A stretch of DNA of 64,000 nucleotides, from NCBI GenBank assembly GCA_022818135.1, contig JAFMSR010000005.1, forward strand, positions 19,873,168 through 19,937,167. Direction: 5' to 3'. The notes below the pieces were generated by a model. That model did not search any database. It worked only from the letters and a program-made list of their open reading frames with translations, and was not told where the DNA came from. A program made the position numbers and the translations under genes. The stretch is from Saxidomus purpurata. Its lineage: Eukaryota > Mollusca > Bivalvia > Venerida > Veneridae. Positions 1 to 11,664 of the stretch are shown here, piece by piece. Every line of letters starts with the position of its first letter. The first letter of the stretch is position 1.

Positions 1-540
1 ATCATGACCCCCCCCCCAAGGGGTTTCTTTTTTTTAAATAAAATAAAAAAAAAAAAAATTAAAAATGTCTTCTGAAACCCCCTGCTTACCCCCTCTGGTC
101 AAATCATGCCCTTGGGCAAAAAAGGGGGCAGCCCCCGATCACTTGGTTTTACATAGGCTATATAAGAAAAACTTGGCATGTAGCATTGTCTGAAAAACTC
201 TACCAAGATTATTGAAATTATAACCCCTGGTCAAAATTGATCCCGCCTGGGGTAACTTTATTTTACATAGGCTTACATAGGAAAAAATTTAAAAATCTTC
301 TTCTCTGAAACCACAGGGCCTAGATCTGAGATATTTGGCATGTAGCATTGTCTAGTGGACCTCCACCAACTTTGTTCAAATCATGACCCCTGGATCAAAA
401 CTGACCCAGCCCAGGGGGGGTCTCTTGATTTTATATAGGAAAAACTTTAAATGTTTTGATTTCGCATAGGGTTATAATAGTGGACCTCCATGAATTATGT
501 TAGTCATGACCCCTTGTATTGTTGGCAATTGATATACAGG
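1..540. repeat. Tandem repeat family A (degenerate, ~120-165 bp unit)
   Basis: Recurrent phrases such as GGCATGTAGCATTGTCT (175 and 337), TAGTGGACCTCC and a CATGACCCC block mark about three diverged copies. It lies in the intron upstream of the first visible ELOVL exon and begins with a poly-C run at 8-17. A second copy of the family is at 15280-15880. No coding exon is visible in this stretch. Confidence 0.7.
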
Positions 541-701
541 TGAGCAATATAGGGCTATCTTGGCCCTCTTGTCATATCTTAAAATCGCTATGTTACATCT
601 TTTTAAAACAGATCATTGCAGGAGTTCAAAACACTTGTAGATATATTAGATTATTGTAAACTTATATATTTTCAGCTTTACTATTTGTATTAATGTTTCA
701 G

Positions 702-895
702 ATCCGCGGACAAGATATTGGTTTATGTTGTTTGGGAACCCTATACCTGTATGGTTGTTGACAGCTTCCTACTTGGTGTTTGTCATATATGTTGGACCGA
801 AGTTTATGAAGAATCGCAAACCTTATTCACTAGAGTCTTTTATGGTCGTATACAATATAGGCCTTGTGCTTTTGTCTGTTTACATGTTTCTTGAG
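702..895 (+). CDS. ELOVL2/5: ELOVL exon (N-terminal region, first exon visible)
   Basis: Acceptor ends in TTTCAG at 701 and the donor GTAAG starts at 896. The exon begins with two bases that finish a codon from the preceding exon (probably Asp), then PRTRYWFMLFGNPIPVW. It carries the first two hydrophobic helices and ends in YMFLE. The intron after it is phase 0. Confidence 0.9.
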
Positions 896-3800
896 GTAAG
901 TATATACATGTATAATATTTGATTTGTTAAAAAAGCTTTTTCACAAGAATTATGAAGTCCTTCGTTACTAAGAGATGCTCCCGACTAATTTTAGAGTTGG
1001 CAGGGTATTTCACTTTTAAAGAAAGGTCATATGACTCTATCAGGGGTATCTGTTCTTCTTTTCTGCCCTCAGGTTGACTTCATTGTTAATCAAGCCTTCT
1101 TCTGTTAGTAAAGTCCGATGACTAGAAAGACTGAGGGTTTTTGACAAAATATGATATCTGTGTATTTTAATGAGGCGTAATAAATTCTGATAAAAGAAGT
1201 TATCATGTAAATACATGAACAACTATAAATAACATTGCTATCTCGTACCCTTTTATTTATTGAATGAGTTTTGGAGGCTACATTTGTAACTGTCAATCTG
1301 GCACCAGTCGATGAAATTCCGTTCTAAAGTCATTTATTTTGCATACCAGAAAGATTTTAACCTAATTTTTCACCACAAGTCATATATTGAACACACTGTA
1401 TTGTGTTTGAAATAGATTATAAAAATCTTTGGTTCATATTCTAGTGCCTTATTGATTTGTAACCTTGCAGTGTTTGAACAAAGGACAGGCTCAAATTACA
1501 TACAGGTTTTAAGAAGTGGGTGGGTATACTATTACAGTTTTCAAGCACATTATATCAGTTGACCTTTTGGTTAGATGCTATATTTTATTTTGTTCATTGA
1601 TCATCTAGCTGTATACCCTCCTCCCACACCCTGTTGGCAGTGCATGGGATGGGGCTGTCGGTAATCAAGATAAAGGGTTATCATGTAACTAGAGAAGAGG
1701 GTTTGCTGTAACTGGGTTTGGGGGCTGTCTGTATTCATGAATGGGGCTGTCTGTTACTGGGATAATGGGCTGATTATAACTGGATTGGGGCTGTCTGTAT
1801 CTGGAATAGGGGCTGACTGTAACTGACAGGGATAGAGGGATGTCTGTAACAGGCAATAAGGGCTGTATGTAAAGAGGATTGGGGCTGACTGTAACTGTTG
1901 AGGACTGTTTGTAAAAAGGATAAGGGCTGAGTGTAACTAATGGGGAATGTATGTAAAAGGAATGAGAGATGACTGTAACCGATGGAGACTGTATGTCAAA
2001 GGAATGTAAAGGGGATGAGGACTTGGGCCTATGTGTAAAGGGGTGAAGGCTGACTGTAACTCAGGTTTGTTACAGTCTATAGCTTGGGGACTTTGTTCAG
2101 ATTGGATAGTGGAACATATTCTTGCCTGTTGACTTCATGACTTCTTGTTTATAGTTTTTCTTATTCCTTTTTTTTCCAGATATTATTGAGTACCTCAGCT
2201 GCTGGATATAACTGGCTTTGTACACCCTATACTAAGAATACATGGAAGGACCCACGGGAAACAAGAGTATGCTAATTTGTTCACATATTGTTGAGATATA
2301 TTCTCATCTTTTAGAAAATCATCTTTGCCATTTGTTTAATCAATAAATCTTTTTTTATTATCTCTTAATCAGGGAAACTCATAATTCTGGGAATATGGAG
2401 TGATAGATCAATTCCTAATTCTGTTTGTACTTCGGATAAGGCATGTGACCAATCAATTAAGTTGTATTTATTCTATAATGAATGCTAAATGACATGAGAA
2501 AGATCAATATGAAAAAATCTATTCTTGCCTTTCTTTAGTTTTTTGTCAGTAAAAGTGATAAGAAACCTGCTAATGTTTGGTTGCTGCATTTGAAGCAAGA
2601 TTACCAGTCTATGTTACATATGTGTAATTCATGAATCGTATTCCCGTTCCAATGCAAAAACAGTAGATGAGAAATCAGAGATGATTTTGGTATATATGTA
2701 AACCTTTTTCACTATACGTGTAGATCTAGTTAAAATGTAATATATAATTGTGTGTTATATTACAGGTAGCAAATGTTTTATGGTATTACGCTATTTCAAA
2801 AGCTATAGAACTGATGGATACAGTGCTAATGGTTTTACGAAAGAAGGACCGACAAATTACATTCTTACACTTGTTTCATCATGCATCAATGCTCAATATA
2901 TGGTGGTGGGTGCCAACATTTATACCAGGAGGACAGAGTAAGTACAGAGGATTCTAAAATTTGAAAAACGATGTTATATACTTGATTTTGTTTTTGGTTG
3001 CCATTCATTGGTAGACTGAGAACTTGCATAATTATAACACTATTATCTACCAGCCTCTATTGTGGTTATGATCTCCAACTTGAAATCATTGTAACCTTTC
3101 ACAAATTGAGCATCAATGGCTCAAGCCCTGCTACTGTCCTCACTTTGTGACAAAGTTGGGAGGTCCTGGGTTCGAATCCCAGTCCAAGCAAGAGGTGTGT
3201 CCTTGGGTAAAGACACTGATGTCTCAAATGCCTCAGTCCACCCAGCTGCAAATGAGTAGCAGTGATGAAAAACTCGCCGCCTTTCCCTCTTGCAAGTTTG
3301 ATGACATCTGGAATGATGTCCGAGAGTGATTCAATAAGCTATAGAGCTTTCTTCGTAATCAAACTAAAATAAATTTGTATATAAGCTTTAAACTAAGTAC
3401 GAGTCATTCCCCAGGTACAATGTCCAGATACGCTGTCTAAAATACTTCTGAAAACTGCAAGGAAAAGACAAATTTATCAGCCTGACCTATTTTTTACTTT
3501 GATTTCTATGTCAGTAAATTGTAATCAGGTATTGGACGCCGGTGGTGTTTCATGCAGTTATCTTGGTGCTACACCAAACATTATTAAGGGAATAATTAAT
3601 AGGCTGAGAGTATTTGATTGAAATATATTATCATCTAGTCTGGTGGCGACACACTAGTACATGTATTAACTCTTGTGAACAAAAAGAAAACACAGTTTGC
3701 CATGAGAAAAAAAATATCAAGAGACAAAACAGAATTCAGACTCTGATAGCTCAGTTTCCTAATGGTAAGATCCTGAAAATATTCAAACAAATTTCTTCTT

Positions 3801-6800
3801 AAATTTGTTTTCATTGATTAAGCTAATACTGTTCAGTATTGGATTACAATGATGCTCGCAGCACATATTGTCAACCATCATGTTTATTTCTTTATGAAAT
3901 CAATAAGAAAATGTAGAACAAGTGAAAACACCATTTTAAGCTGATACATAAATCACAGTAATAATTCTTCTATTTCATATAAATTTTATCAGTGAATTGT
4001 AATTTTATAGGAGAAAATTTTGCAAATGATAAACAGTGTGACATTGACCTTGTTATAAACCTAATGGTATATCTTGTTGAAGGCTACAGTGAGTGATCAA
4101 TATTCTGCCTAGCTCAGCATTTTACACTTTTTGAAGTAGAAGTTTAGCTGAAATATTCCCAGAGATTTTGTGATTTTCATTAACTATAACCTTCCAGTGA
4201 TTCCCATTTCGATTTTAAAAGAAATTTACCATCAAATTAAAATATATATATATGGAATTTTATACACCTACCTCCATTACACTGCACCATGGGGACCATG
4301 ACTGTGTCGTAAAACCAAAATTAATAGTTGCAGATGCCTGTTATGGGTTGAATACCTTAAATGTTCATCTTAGAGGCATTTATAGTAAATTTGTGTTTAA
4401 TTACTGTCTTTAAGATTAGGCTATTTATTGTAAGCAATGCACAGAGCAGGGAAAGTAAGATTTAAACAAATAGACCTTAAATTTATTTACTTACAATACA
4501 ACTGAAAATAAATTTTACATGATAAAGACTGTTACTATTTACTGTTATTTATTTGATGCTACAAATAAATCATGTTTTGCTGTTAGTACAAAATTTTAAT
4601 ACATATAAATTCTATTTTTAAGGTATTTAAAACCCTTTAAACCGTTTCTATTATTTGTTTACATCGTAGCAACAAATGAAGCATAGCATTGTTCTTAATA
4701 AAAAAAGGCCCTGAAAAAAGTTATTATTCAAATTTAATTAAAGCTGCATGTTTATTTCTCATTTTGATAATTTGTATTTGTATTGGATGCTCTTGATAAA
4801 ATCTGATGAGCATATCTCTGTATTGAGTAATTTCCGTTGACACTGATGTCTCGTGGGTGGAGTAGGTCAAGAGCATAATTTATGACAGTCACTAGTTACC
4901 GGTCATTAACTTACTTTCGCTTTAACTAGGACAGAATGTATAAAGATTCAAGGCTAATTCATCTTCTTTAGTAATGGCGATGATTCACTTATCATTATGG
5001 CCTAGTATGGACATAAGTATAAGGAAATGTAGCAAGCTTACACTGTCCGCAAACGAAAACCTAAAAAACTTGGTCACTTTATCAATTTGTACCTATAGCA
5101 TCATGATATTTTAAGGCCAGCATTTAAACTATGTTCATTTTTATGTCTAGAATCATGGGTATAACACATAATTTTGATCATATTTGTGCACTTATAAATA
5201 CCTGCTTTGCAATCTTAAACTCTAGCGTATATCAAAAGGTAGTTCACATATTTTAAACATGATAGAAAAGAAATACTGTTCAGATACGTGATAATCACCA
5301 GATATGGTGCGATCTAAGTCCTTTAACTGGGACCAGGTAGTAGATTATGATTGAGTGAAAGGATGATATTCAACACTCGGTCAATTATGATTCAAGACTG
5401 ATCTTGACAGATTTTTAATTGTGATCTAAATGAAAAAAAAGATTTTCAAATCAAGTCAGCTGCAAAAAATGGGAACATCTTTCCAAATAATTTGTGGCAT
5501 GCCTTACTGCACTTTACTACATTATTATTCTGTAATTAAGTTTAAAGTCAACCATCTTGTATTGACTTTATGTCATAGAATAAAAATTATATACATGTAA
5601 ACTGTGAGCGATTTGACAGAAGATGTCTATAATACTTGAGAGTTTAAATCCTTCCTTGTCATGTTGTATCTAAGATATAATATTGATATGCAACATAACA
5701 TATAGGTAATCAAGTGGATGTAGGTTTAATTTAAATAAATTCCTTGTATGATTGCTTTAATAACTAATGATGCGATATTCTGAAATAATATGTTTTCCAT
5801 TGGGTTAAACTCCCTTTTATGTTAAGCACATGATGCAGTGGTAGTGTGTTCACCACAGGATCTGAGTGCCCCGGGTTTGAGCCCCATCAGTACCAGTTAA
5901 CAGAAGTGTCCTTGGGCAAGACATAGTTTATAAATCTCACTCTTTCAAGGTTGATTCCATCTAGAGTGATTCTCAAAATAAGGTCGCTGATGAGTTTCTT
6001 TGACACAAATGAATGACTTACATTTCTTTTCATATGGGAGGTGGCGGTTTGGGGTTATTACTTCTACAGCTGAGTTTTCACCGACTAACAGAGTCACGTC
6101 AAATAAGCTACAGTAACTATTTGTATTGTTGATGCAGTAGTAAAATTTAAAGCATTTTAGAGAAGGATTTCACACTTGTACACCTCATGGCCTGTTTTGT
6201 CTTGGAATATGACATACATCTAGTGTTAGGAATTAGAATGATTGTGTCTGTGATGAAAGTTACAAAGGAACACTGCTATTGCACTGCAGTAATGGATATT
6301 TATGGATTTTGGTTTCAAGTGTGCCACATGTCAGAACAATAGTTAGCATCATTGGATTATCTGGTTACAGTGTCTTTATTGGGAGTTTTTTTGTCTCTCA
6401 GTTGAATGATATTAGTATTAGAGTTGTTGCTTGTCGGGCTGTCTCAAAAATGTCTGTTATAGAAGGATGAATTGATCAAGTCATTAGACACATTGACTGG
6501 GATAGCTGTACTTTTTATTGTGTAGCCAATCACTGAAAAAGGTTGTAAATAAATGATAAGTGTGATTTTCCAAAATCAATGTTGCACACTTCAGTTAAGA
6601 TGAATACTAAAGTATGCCATTATATATTGTACTGCATCAATCTATAATGACTATTGAAAAGTTTAAGAAAGCTAGTTATAAGTTTTTTGTGATTTTTCTA
6701 ACACATTGTATATTTTAATACAGCTTGTTTTTGTCAAAAGTCAAAACATGCTCAGAGCCTTTTTTTCGCCCCGTGATTGTCTTTGTAGATTTATTACATG

Positions 6801-9705
6801 ATGAGTTACTACTCTATAATGTGTTTACAAAACAATTCAGAGGTTTAATTGGCATGATTAGAAAAATATACATTTGAGATTTGTTATATTTTTTTTAATA
6901 GAACAAAATACAAAGGTGGGAAAGGGTACTAAACGACGAACACCTGGAAAGGTTAAGATGAATTTAATAAAGATGGACCAGTTTCGGTCTCATCAAGACC
7001 TACTTCAGCATATATTATAATAGAAGACAAAATGTATGGCAAAAAAGTATTGGTCTTTCAAAAGTCAATAATGTGTTGCACAATACCTCCATGCAAAGAA
7101 TTTGAGTCAGAATCATTAATTTACTTGTTCAGTTGTATTCACAAGGTTTTTGTTTGTTCATGCAGATATCCTGAGCAGAGTAATGCCCCTTTTGATTTAT
7201 TCAAAATTGTTTTGTGACTGTTTTTTGCAAAGAGATTTGCTGTTCTGGTTGCATAAAGCAAGAGCCTGCTTAATGGAGGTGAAAACTTACACCTGTGGTT
7301 TAGTGTATTAAGTACAGACTTTGTACATGTTGTATAATAATTTCTATTGACAAGAATATGGTTATCACAGGCACTGATCCAGCTTAATATTTCTCTTTCC
7401 AAATCATTTATCAAAAATCCTATCACAGTATCACATACAGATTATACAATGCATGTACTATATTGATGCTGTGATATAACATTTCATCATGGATTTCTTA
7501 TTTCATCAGATTATGGTATTTTGTTGTAAAATGTTTTTGTATGGAAATTAAATGATTTTGGTGAAAGAAATATAGAACAATACTAGTGCCTGTGGATGAT
7601 ATTAGAAATCATTTACTTACCGCAAAAAGATCAAAGTCAGCATTTGGTGTGGCTAAACATGAATTAGTGTTTACTTAATTGTACATGTCATATTAATGAA
7701 AACAATCATTAAAACATGTGTAAATTTTGTTTTATTACAGCATGGTTTGGTGCATGTTTGAACTGTCTAGTTCATGTGGTGATGTACTCCTACTATGGTC
7801 TTGCTCTTATACCATCACTGAAAGATAAACTCTGGTGGAAGAAATATATAACATCATTTCAGTTGGTAAGACAGCTTAAACTCATAATTTGTAATTTTTT
7901 ATCCTTAAGAGACAGCCTATATTCACAATATCTTAATGTTAATGGACATGTTTTTTTGCCCTGGCGATCATAGATTTATAAAATGCCATAATGTCTACAC
8001 TTTTACGTTTTTTTTATTACTCTTGATGGCATTAACTCTCTGACTCTTGACATTTAGAAAACTAGGCAAAACATGGGCCAGGTAGACCTTGTCTGTCTAG
8101 TGCTAAAGAAGATTGTTTTATCTAACAATTGGGAAAATAACTTTGACTTTGTCAAATTGATAGGGCACCACTTTTCTCATTTCAAATAAGTCTTTTTTCT
8201 TGGTCCGGAAAAGGTGGCCACAATTCCTCATTATCTAGAAAGGAATTTCCTGACATATCTATAAAAGCTTATGATGTAAGGCATATTCTAACACTATTGA
8301 AAATTTCTCCTATATAGGCAAAGAAGGATTTCAGCATGATATACCTGCCAAGTATATCACTCTAGGCCCCCGGAACTATTTTTGACTACTGAAATTCCTC
8401 CTGAGTTATTTTCACACAACATCTACGAGTGTGCGTGCGCTAATACGCTTGGATTGGTATTGTTGTGAATGAATTCACGTGATGTAAAACAAATCGTAGT
8501 AAAATTTTCTACACTTCGGGTATCGCCAGCAATATCAGCATCAACAGAAATAAGACTAATAGTGTTTTATTTGATGAGTAAAAAAGAACAGCCAAAGTTT
8601 CACGAAATCCAAGGAATGCTATGAATTCTACAAGTTCAAGGTTGCGACTTCATGTAAGCGCAGCAAATAGTACCCCTTCAAACATTTTTTGTTTGAATTA
8701 ACATGTTAGAATGGAAATAGATTTTACTTTTGAGTGATATACCGGTTTGTATATCACTGTGTGTCGTTTAGATGATTCGTAATTAATCACTCAGGCCTTC
8801 GGCCTTCGTGATTAGATTACTACGCAAATACACTCCACACAGTGATATACTAACCGGTATATCACTCAAAAGTGAAATCTATTTCCTAAATATACAGAAC
8901 TGTACAAATTAATTGCTCAACATTTAGTCTATGTTTATGTCTGGTGTAAGTTTAGCAGCTCATATCAAAAGACATAATAACTGACATAATATCTTCTCAG
9001 TTGATGTCAGAGTGCTTTCTAACTAAGAAAGAATTTTATTTACGCTACCAGAAACTCTTTCTTCACTTTTGTTTGGTGTAGATTTGTGCAAAAAAGAGAA
9101 TCTTGAAAATGATCTACTTTTCTTCGTTTCTTAAATTGTTAACATTAACTTAGGCACCTTTAATTTTAGGAAAGTTCCATTATGATATTAGTGCTTTCTT
9201 GTCTGTTTATAATGGCTATTAACATGAAAATATTGGTTCTTTGCTATAAATAACTGAATCTTTTTTTTTTGTATAGTATGTATCATCAGTGTACATGTAT
9301 ATTTTTAAACAACATGAGCTGATCTATCTCTACCTAGCCTTTGTATTCTTTAACTATACATGTATATATTTGTTTTTCCAGATCCAGTTTGTGATTACCT
9401 TTTTCCACTCAGCACAGACATATTTTGGTGGATGTGACTTCCCCCTCTGGGGTCAGTATCTACTCATGGGTTACATGATCTTCATGGTCATCTTGTTCGG
9501 CAATTTTTATGTACAATCATATATAAAGAAGAAGAACGATAAAGTGCGAGTGAAAAAAACTGACAATGTAACTGCTACTTCAACGGACTCGTATACCAAA
9601 AATGGTAACCAGAACAGACTATATCAAAAACTAGATAGAGGTAATATGACAAATGGTAACTATGTTGTAAATGGACATTATAATGGCACCGTTAAACGAC
9701 AGTGA
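702..9705 (+). CDS. ELOVL2/5: ELOVL2/5-type fatty acid elongase (3' five exons, 5' partial)
   Basis: Five exons (702-895, 2180-2266, 2766-2937, 7741-7865, 9382-9705) join in one frame with GT-AG introns of phase 0, 0, 1 and 0, giving about 300 residues and a TGA stop at 9703-9705. The family catalyses the condensation step that adds two carbons from malonyl-CoA to fatty acyl-CoA in the ER membrane. Visible family motifs in order: KAIELMDT (KxxExxDT), QITFLHLFHH (histidine box), NCLVHVVMYSYY, and TSFQLIQ, which spans the last intron. Glutamine five residues before the histidine box is the pattern known for PUFA elongases; together with WFML near the start and HHASM after the box it points to the ELOVL2/5 group rather than ELOVL4 or ELOVL1/7. 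Several hydrophobic helices are present. The tail is Asn/Gly/Lys-rich and ends in VKRQ, not a classical dilysine ER signal. The first residues (roughly 10-25 by family length) must lie in an exon left of the window. Call firm; exact subfamily less so. Confidence 0.93.
896..2179 (+). other. ELOVL intron with ~30-bp minisatellite
   Basis: No exon is visible. From about 1647 to 2064 it holds a degenerate minisatellite of roughly 25-30 bp units built on GGGGCTGTCTGTAACTGG-type sequence. The rest is unremarkable AT-rich DNA. Confidence 0.7.
1647..2064. repeat. Degenerate minisatellite (GGGCTGTCTGTAACTGG-like)
   Basis: A dozen or more imperfect copies of GGGCTG-N-CTGTAAC separated by short G/A-rich spacers, with unit length drifting between about 25 and 32 bp. 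Purely repetitive; no reading frame is maintained. Confidence 0.75.
2180..2266 (+). CDS. ELOVL2/5: ELOVL exon (lumenal loop)
   Basis: 29 codons, phase 0 on both sides. Acceptor TTTTTTCCAG precedes 2180; donor GTATGC follows 2266. The peptide begins ILLSTSAAGYNWLC and ends DPRETR, matching the position of the ILSTWEGGYN-like segment of vertebrate ELOVL2. Too short to be picked up as a free-standing ORF; found by frame continuity. Confidence 0.88.
2766..2937 (+). CDS. ELOVL2/5: ELOVL exon with histidine box
   Basis: Acceptor TTACAG at 2760-2765, donor GTAAGT from 2938, phase 0 to 1. Encodes VANVLWYYAISKAIELMDTV, then LRKKDRQITFLHLFHHASM and the start of the next helix (NIWWWVP). The HLFHH box is the metal-binding active-site core of the family. 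Confidence 0.93.
3106..3377 (+). mobile_element. tRNA-derived SINE
   Basis: A tRNA-like head with a B box GGTTCGAATCC at 3169-3179 is followed by the body phrase GTGTCCTTGGGTAAAGACAC and the tail AAACTAAAATAAATTTGTAT. The tail matches the SINE on the minus strand at 50808-50986, so they are the same family. Target-site duplications are not clear. Confidence 0.7.
5828..5995 (+). mobile_element. tRNA-derived SINE (degenerate, 3' truncated)
   Basis: Head with a B-box-like GGGTTTGAGCCCC at 5873-5885, then GTGTCCTTGGGCAAGACA and GGTTGATTCCATCTAGAGTG. These body phrases are shared with the SINE at 51779-51990. The A/T-rich tail is not recognisable, so this is probably an old truncated copy. Confidence 0.65.
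6975..7010 (-). ncRNA. Hammerhead-ribozyme-like motif
   Basis: Read on the minus strand: CTGAAGTA, then a perfect 5-bp stem II (GGTCT/AGACC, loop TGATG), then GAAAC, a TG spacer and GTCC. This is the order of a hammerhead core: CUGANGA, stem II, GAAA, a tiny stem III and a GUC cleavage triplet. The A after CUGANG is replaced by TA, so activity is doubtful. Such motifs are known in the terminal repeats of Penelope-like elements and in retrozymes. Confidence 0.45.
7741..7865 (+). CDS. ELOVL2/5: ELOVL exon with NxxxHxxMYxYY motif
   Basis: Acceptor TTTATTACAG ends at 7740, donor GTAAGA starts at 7866. The two leading bases complete a Thr codon with the A left by the previous exon. Encodes WFGACLNCLVHVVMYSYYG and LWWKKYITSFQL, the third conserved block of the family. 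Confidence 0.92.
7866..9381 (+). other. ELOVL last intron with foldback element
   Basis: About 1.5 kb without exons. It holds a 174-bp foldback at 8713-8886. A related phrase (TATATCACTCTAGGCC) occurs at about 8352, suggesting a second fragment of the same element. Confidence 0.65.
8713..8886. mobile_element. Foldback MITE with long inverted arms
   Basis: Left arm from GGAAATAG at 8713 and right arm ending CTATTTCC at 8886 are reverse complements over about 50 bp with few mismatches, including GAGTGATATACCGGTT. The hairpin continues inward through TAATTAATCAC/GTGATTAG to an apex around GGCCTTCGGCC. No ORF inside. A target-site duplication is not obvious. Confidence 0.7.
9382..9705 (+). CDS. 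ELOVL2/5: ELOVL terminal coding exon and C-terminal tail
   Basis: Acceptor TTTTTCCAG ends at 9381. Starts IQFVITFFHSAQTYFGGC, contains the last helix (LLMGYMIFMVILFGNFYVQ), then a basic KKKNDKVRVKK stretch and a hydrophilic Asn/Thr-rich tail to the TGA stop. 107 codons plus stop. The open frame upstream of 9382 is intron read-through. Confidence 0.92.
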   Translation: MQFVITFFHSAQTYFGGCDFPLWGQYLLMGYMIFMVILFGNFYVQSYIKKKNDKVRVKKTDNVTATSTDSYTKNGNQNRLYQKLDRGNMTNGNYVVNGHYNGTVKRQ

Positions 9706-9770
9706 TGTCTCTAGAAGCAAGAACAAATTTAGGAATTTTTTTTAATTTTCATTTTCTTATACATTTGTAT

Positions 9771-9776
9771 AATAAA
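9771..9776 (+). promoter_or_regulatory. Candidate ELOVL polyadenylation signal (proximal)
   Basis: AATAAA about 65 bp after the ELOVL stop, in AT-rich sequence. A further AATAAA lies at 10327-10332, which would give a longer 3' UTR running through a MITE-like inverted repeat at 10048-10122. Which one is used cannot be told from sequence. Confidence 0.5.
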
Positions 9777-10047
9777 CAATTTTAGGCTGGAATGAATTGT
9801 GAAGATGCTCATGCTCTATCTAGCTGGTTTTGTTGGTTAACATCATCTTTGAAAAAACAGAAAAATGTTTAGCTTTGTTTGACACATAATTCATTCCTTT
9901 GTTTTTCATCTTTTCATGGATTGCAGTCACATTCTTTTCTTTTTCATTAAATTAACCTAATATCCTGCTAAATTTGTAAAATGAATTAGTCCATCTTTGT
10001 ATTTGGACATTGCTATTATTTGTTTAAAAGGGCACTCAAAACCCACC

Positions 10048-10122
10048 GACTGAATAGCAAACAGTGCAGATCATGATCAAACTGTGTGGACATGACGACT
10101 CAATCATGATCTGCACTGTTTG
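10048..10122. mobile_element. Short inverted repeat (CAGTGCAGATCATGATC family)
   Basis: GCAAACAGTGCAGATCATGA at 10048-10067 is the exact reverse complement of 10103-10122, around a 35-bp centre. The same core recurs near 20265-20283, 22854-22869 and 33546-33561, showing a dispersed MITE-like family. Confidence 0.65.
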
Positions 10123-11664
10123 CGGAGGCCACCGGCAGGGTAAGAATGAAAAGTCTCCTGATCTCATGTGAGTCCATGGTTTTATTTATTATCGTTTCTG
10201 CTATAGATGCCTCTACAGATATTTTTCATTTTTATAATTTACAAAAATGTACATATTTTTTTAAGAATTCAGTGTTTAGTCTTTGTAGAGTAACTGAATG
10301 AGACTGGACATTTAGCTGTATATTTCAATAAACTTAAATTATAAGATTCTTTTTATCTATTTGTCTGGCTATTCTCTCTCTCTTTATATAAAGGACTGGT
10401 GTCTTTAATATGTTGGCAGTTTTTTAATTATAGATTTTGAAACAATATTTTTTATACTTAAACAATGTACTGCAAATCACTAAAACAAATTAATTGAAAT
10501 GTTACTTTATACAATACTAATTATGAAGCTGGCGCTATAAGATGTTATCATGTAACACTGAATCATGTAGTAAAAATGGTAATTTTACCCACTTCACAAT
10601 ATAATTTTTTTGTTATGGTTATTAGTACAGTAATGTGAATGCTGGAAATTTTGCTTGAGTCATGCATTGGGTCATATGTGTGCAGAGTATGATAATCCTG
10701 AGGGGTTCTGCTAGTGTTATAACACTGAAAAACGTGCGTAAATGCTATTTATAGCATAAAAAATCATAAAAATAAGATCGAAACACTCTTAATGGTACCT
10801 TTCACAACAGTTCGCGCGACAACATCCATTTTGTTTACGTCATATCTATAACGTAACTAGTGGTTTTAACTCGTCACTGTTGATGCCATGCTTGATGAAA
10901 GACTTGAGGACAGGTCCACTGTTTTTACAATGGCCCTGTAATGTGAATAAATGAAAACGGGTTATAACAGCGTGTGAATCTCCCTGTTAACACAAGTTTT
11001 CCTCCTGTTTAAGCAGCACATTAATTGTTATACTAGAATCTTTGTTTCAAGTTTTGATAATGCATCAATACTGAGCCCTCCATGAGACATATGAACAAAA
11101 CAGATGTTAAAGCATAAACATTTCTAAATTTCTAAGTATCTTTTTACCAGCTAAAGCTAGAAGAAACTTTACGAGGCTCTAGCATAGCCAAAGAATATCT
11201 TTTAAAAAACTGTAACTGTTGCAACTTCTGTGTGGTATTGTTAAGTAGCAGTACCAGACATGACTGGCTAACGAAATTATTACTGTTTTGCTACCAGAAA
11301 TTTAAATCTGAAATATTTTTTGCAGTTCAAACTCTATATGATATTGTACAATGATACATTTTGGGTTTATTAAGGTGCATATTTTTGTGTAAAACCTTTG
11401 TTGTCGTCGAGGTTTTGATCATCAGGTTAATATAAAGATTTGAATATTGTATTACATGTAGTACATCTAGGTTAAAATGAAATACATGACTGTAACATAG
11501 TGAGATGTAATGGCCTGGTGAGCAAAAGTGTATACCAAATATAAATACTTCGATGATGATAAATGATTTACTGTGTTACTTTATCTATTTTTGTATCAAT
11601 GATTTAAAGGTTAATGAGTAGAAGTGTCATAATATTTGATTCATCTACTATTTGTGTCACCCTT

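Larger units (their letters stand above)
2938..7740 (+). other. 4.8-kb ELOVL intron with two SINEs and a hammerhead-like motif
   Basis: Between the histidine-box exon and the next exon. Contains SINE remnants at about 3106-3377 and 5828-5995 and a minus-strand hammerhead-like motif at 6975-7010. The remainder is AT-rich single-copy-looking sequence in which I see no exon. Confidence 0.7.

Noticed and set aside
1..701. Search for the ELOVL start exon upstream of 702
   Set aside because: The stretch is repeat family A and AT-rich intron; no ATG-bearing frame with a suitable donor was found, so the first exon is taken to lie outside the window.
7139..7426. 95-codon minus-strand ORF inside the ELOVL intron
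   Set aside because: No recognisable motif, lies in an intron next to a hammerhead-like motif, consistent with chance in AT-rich DNA.
10713..10975. MITE bounded by GTTATAAC palindromes (AGTGTTATAACACT at 10713 and GGGTTATAACAGCG near 10960)
   Set aside because: The shared piece is itself palindromic and short, and no target duplication is visible; not strong enough to list.
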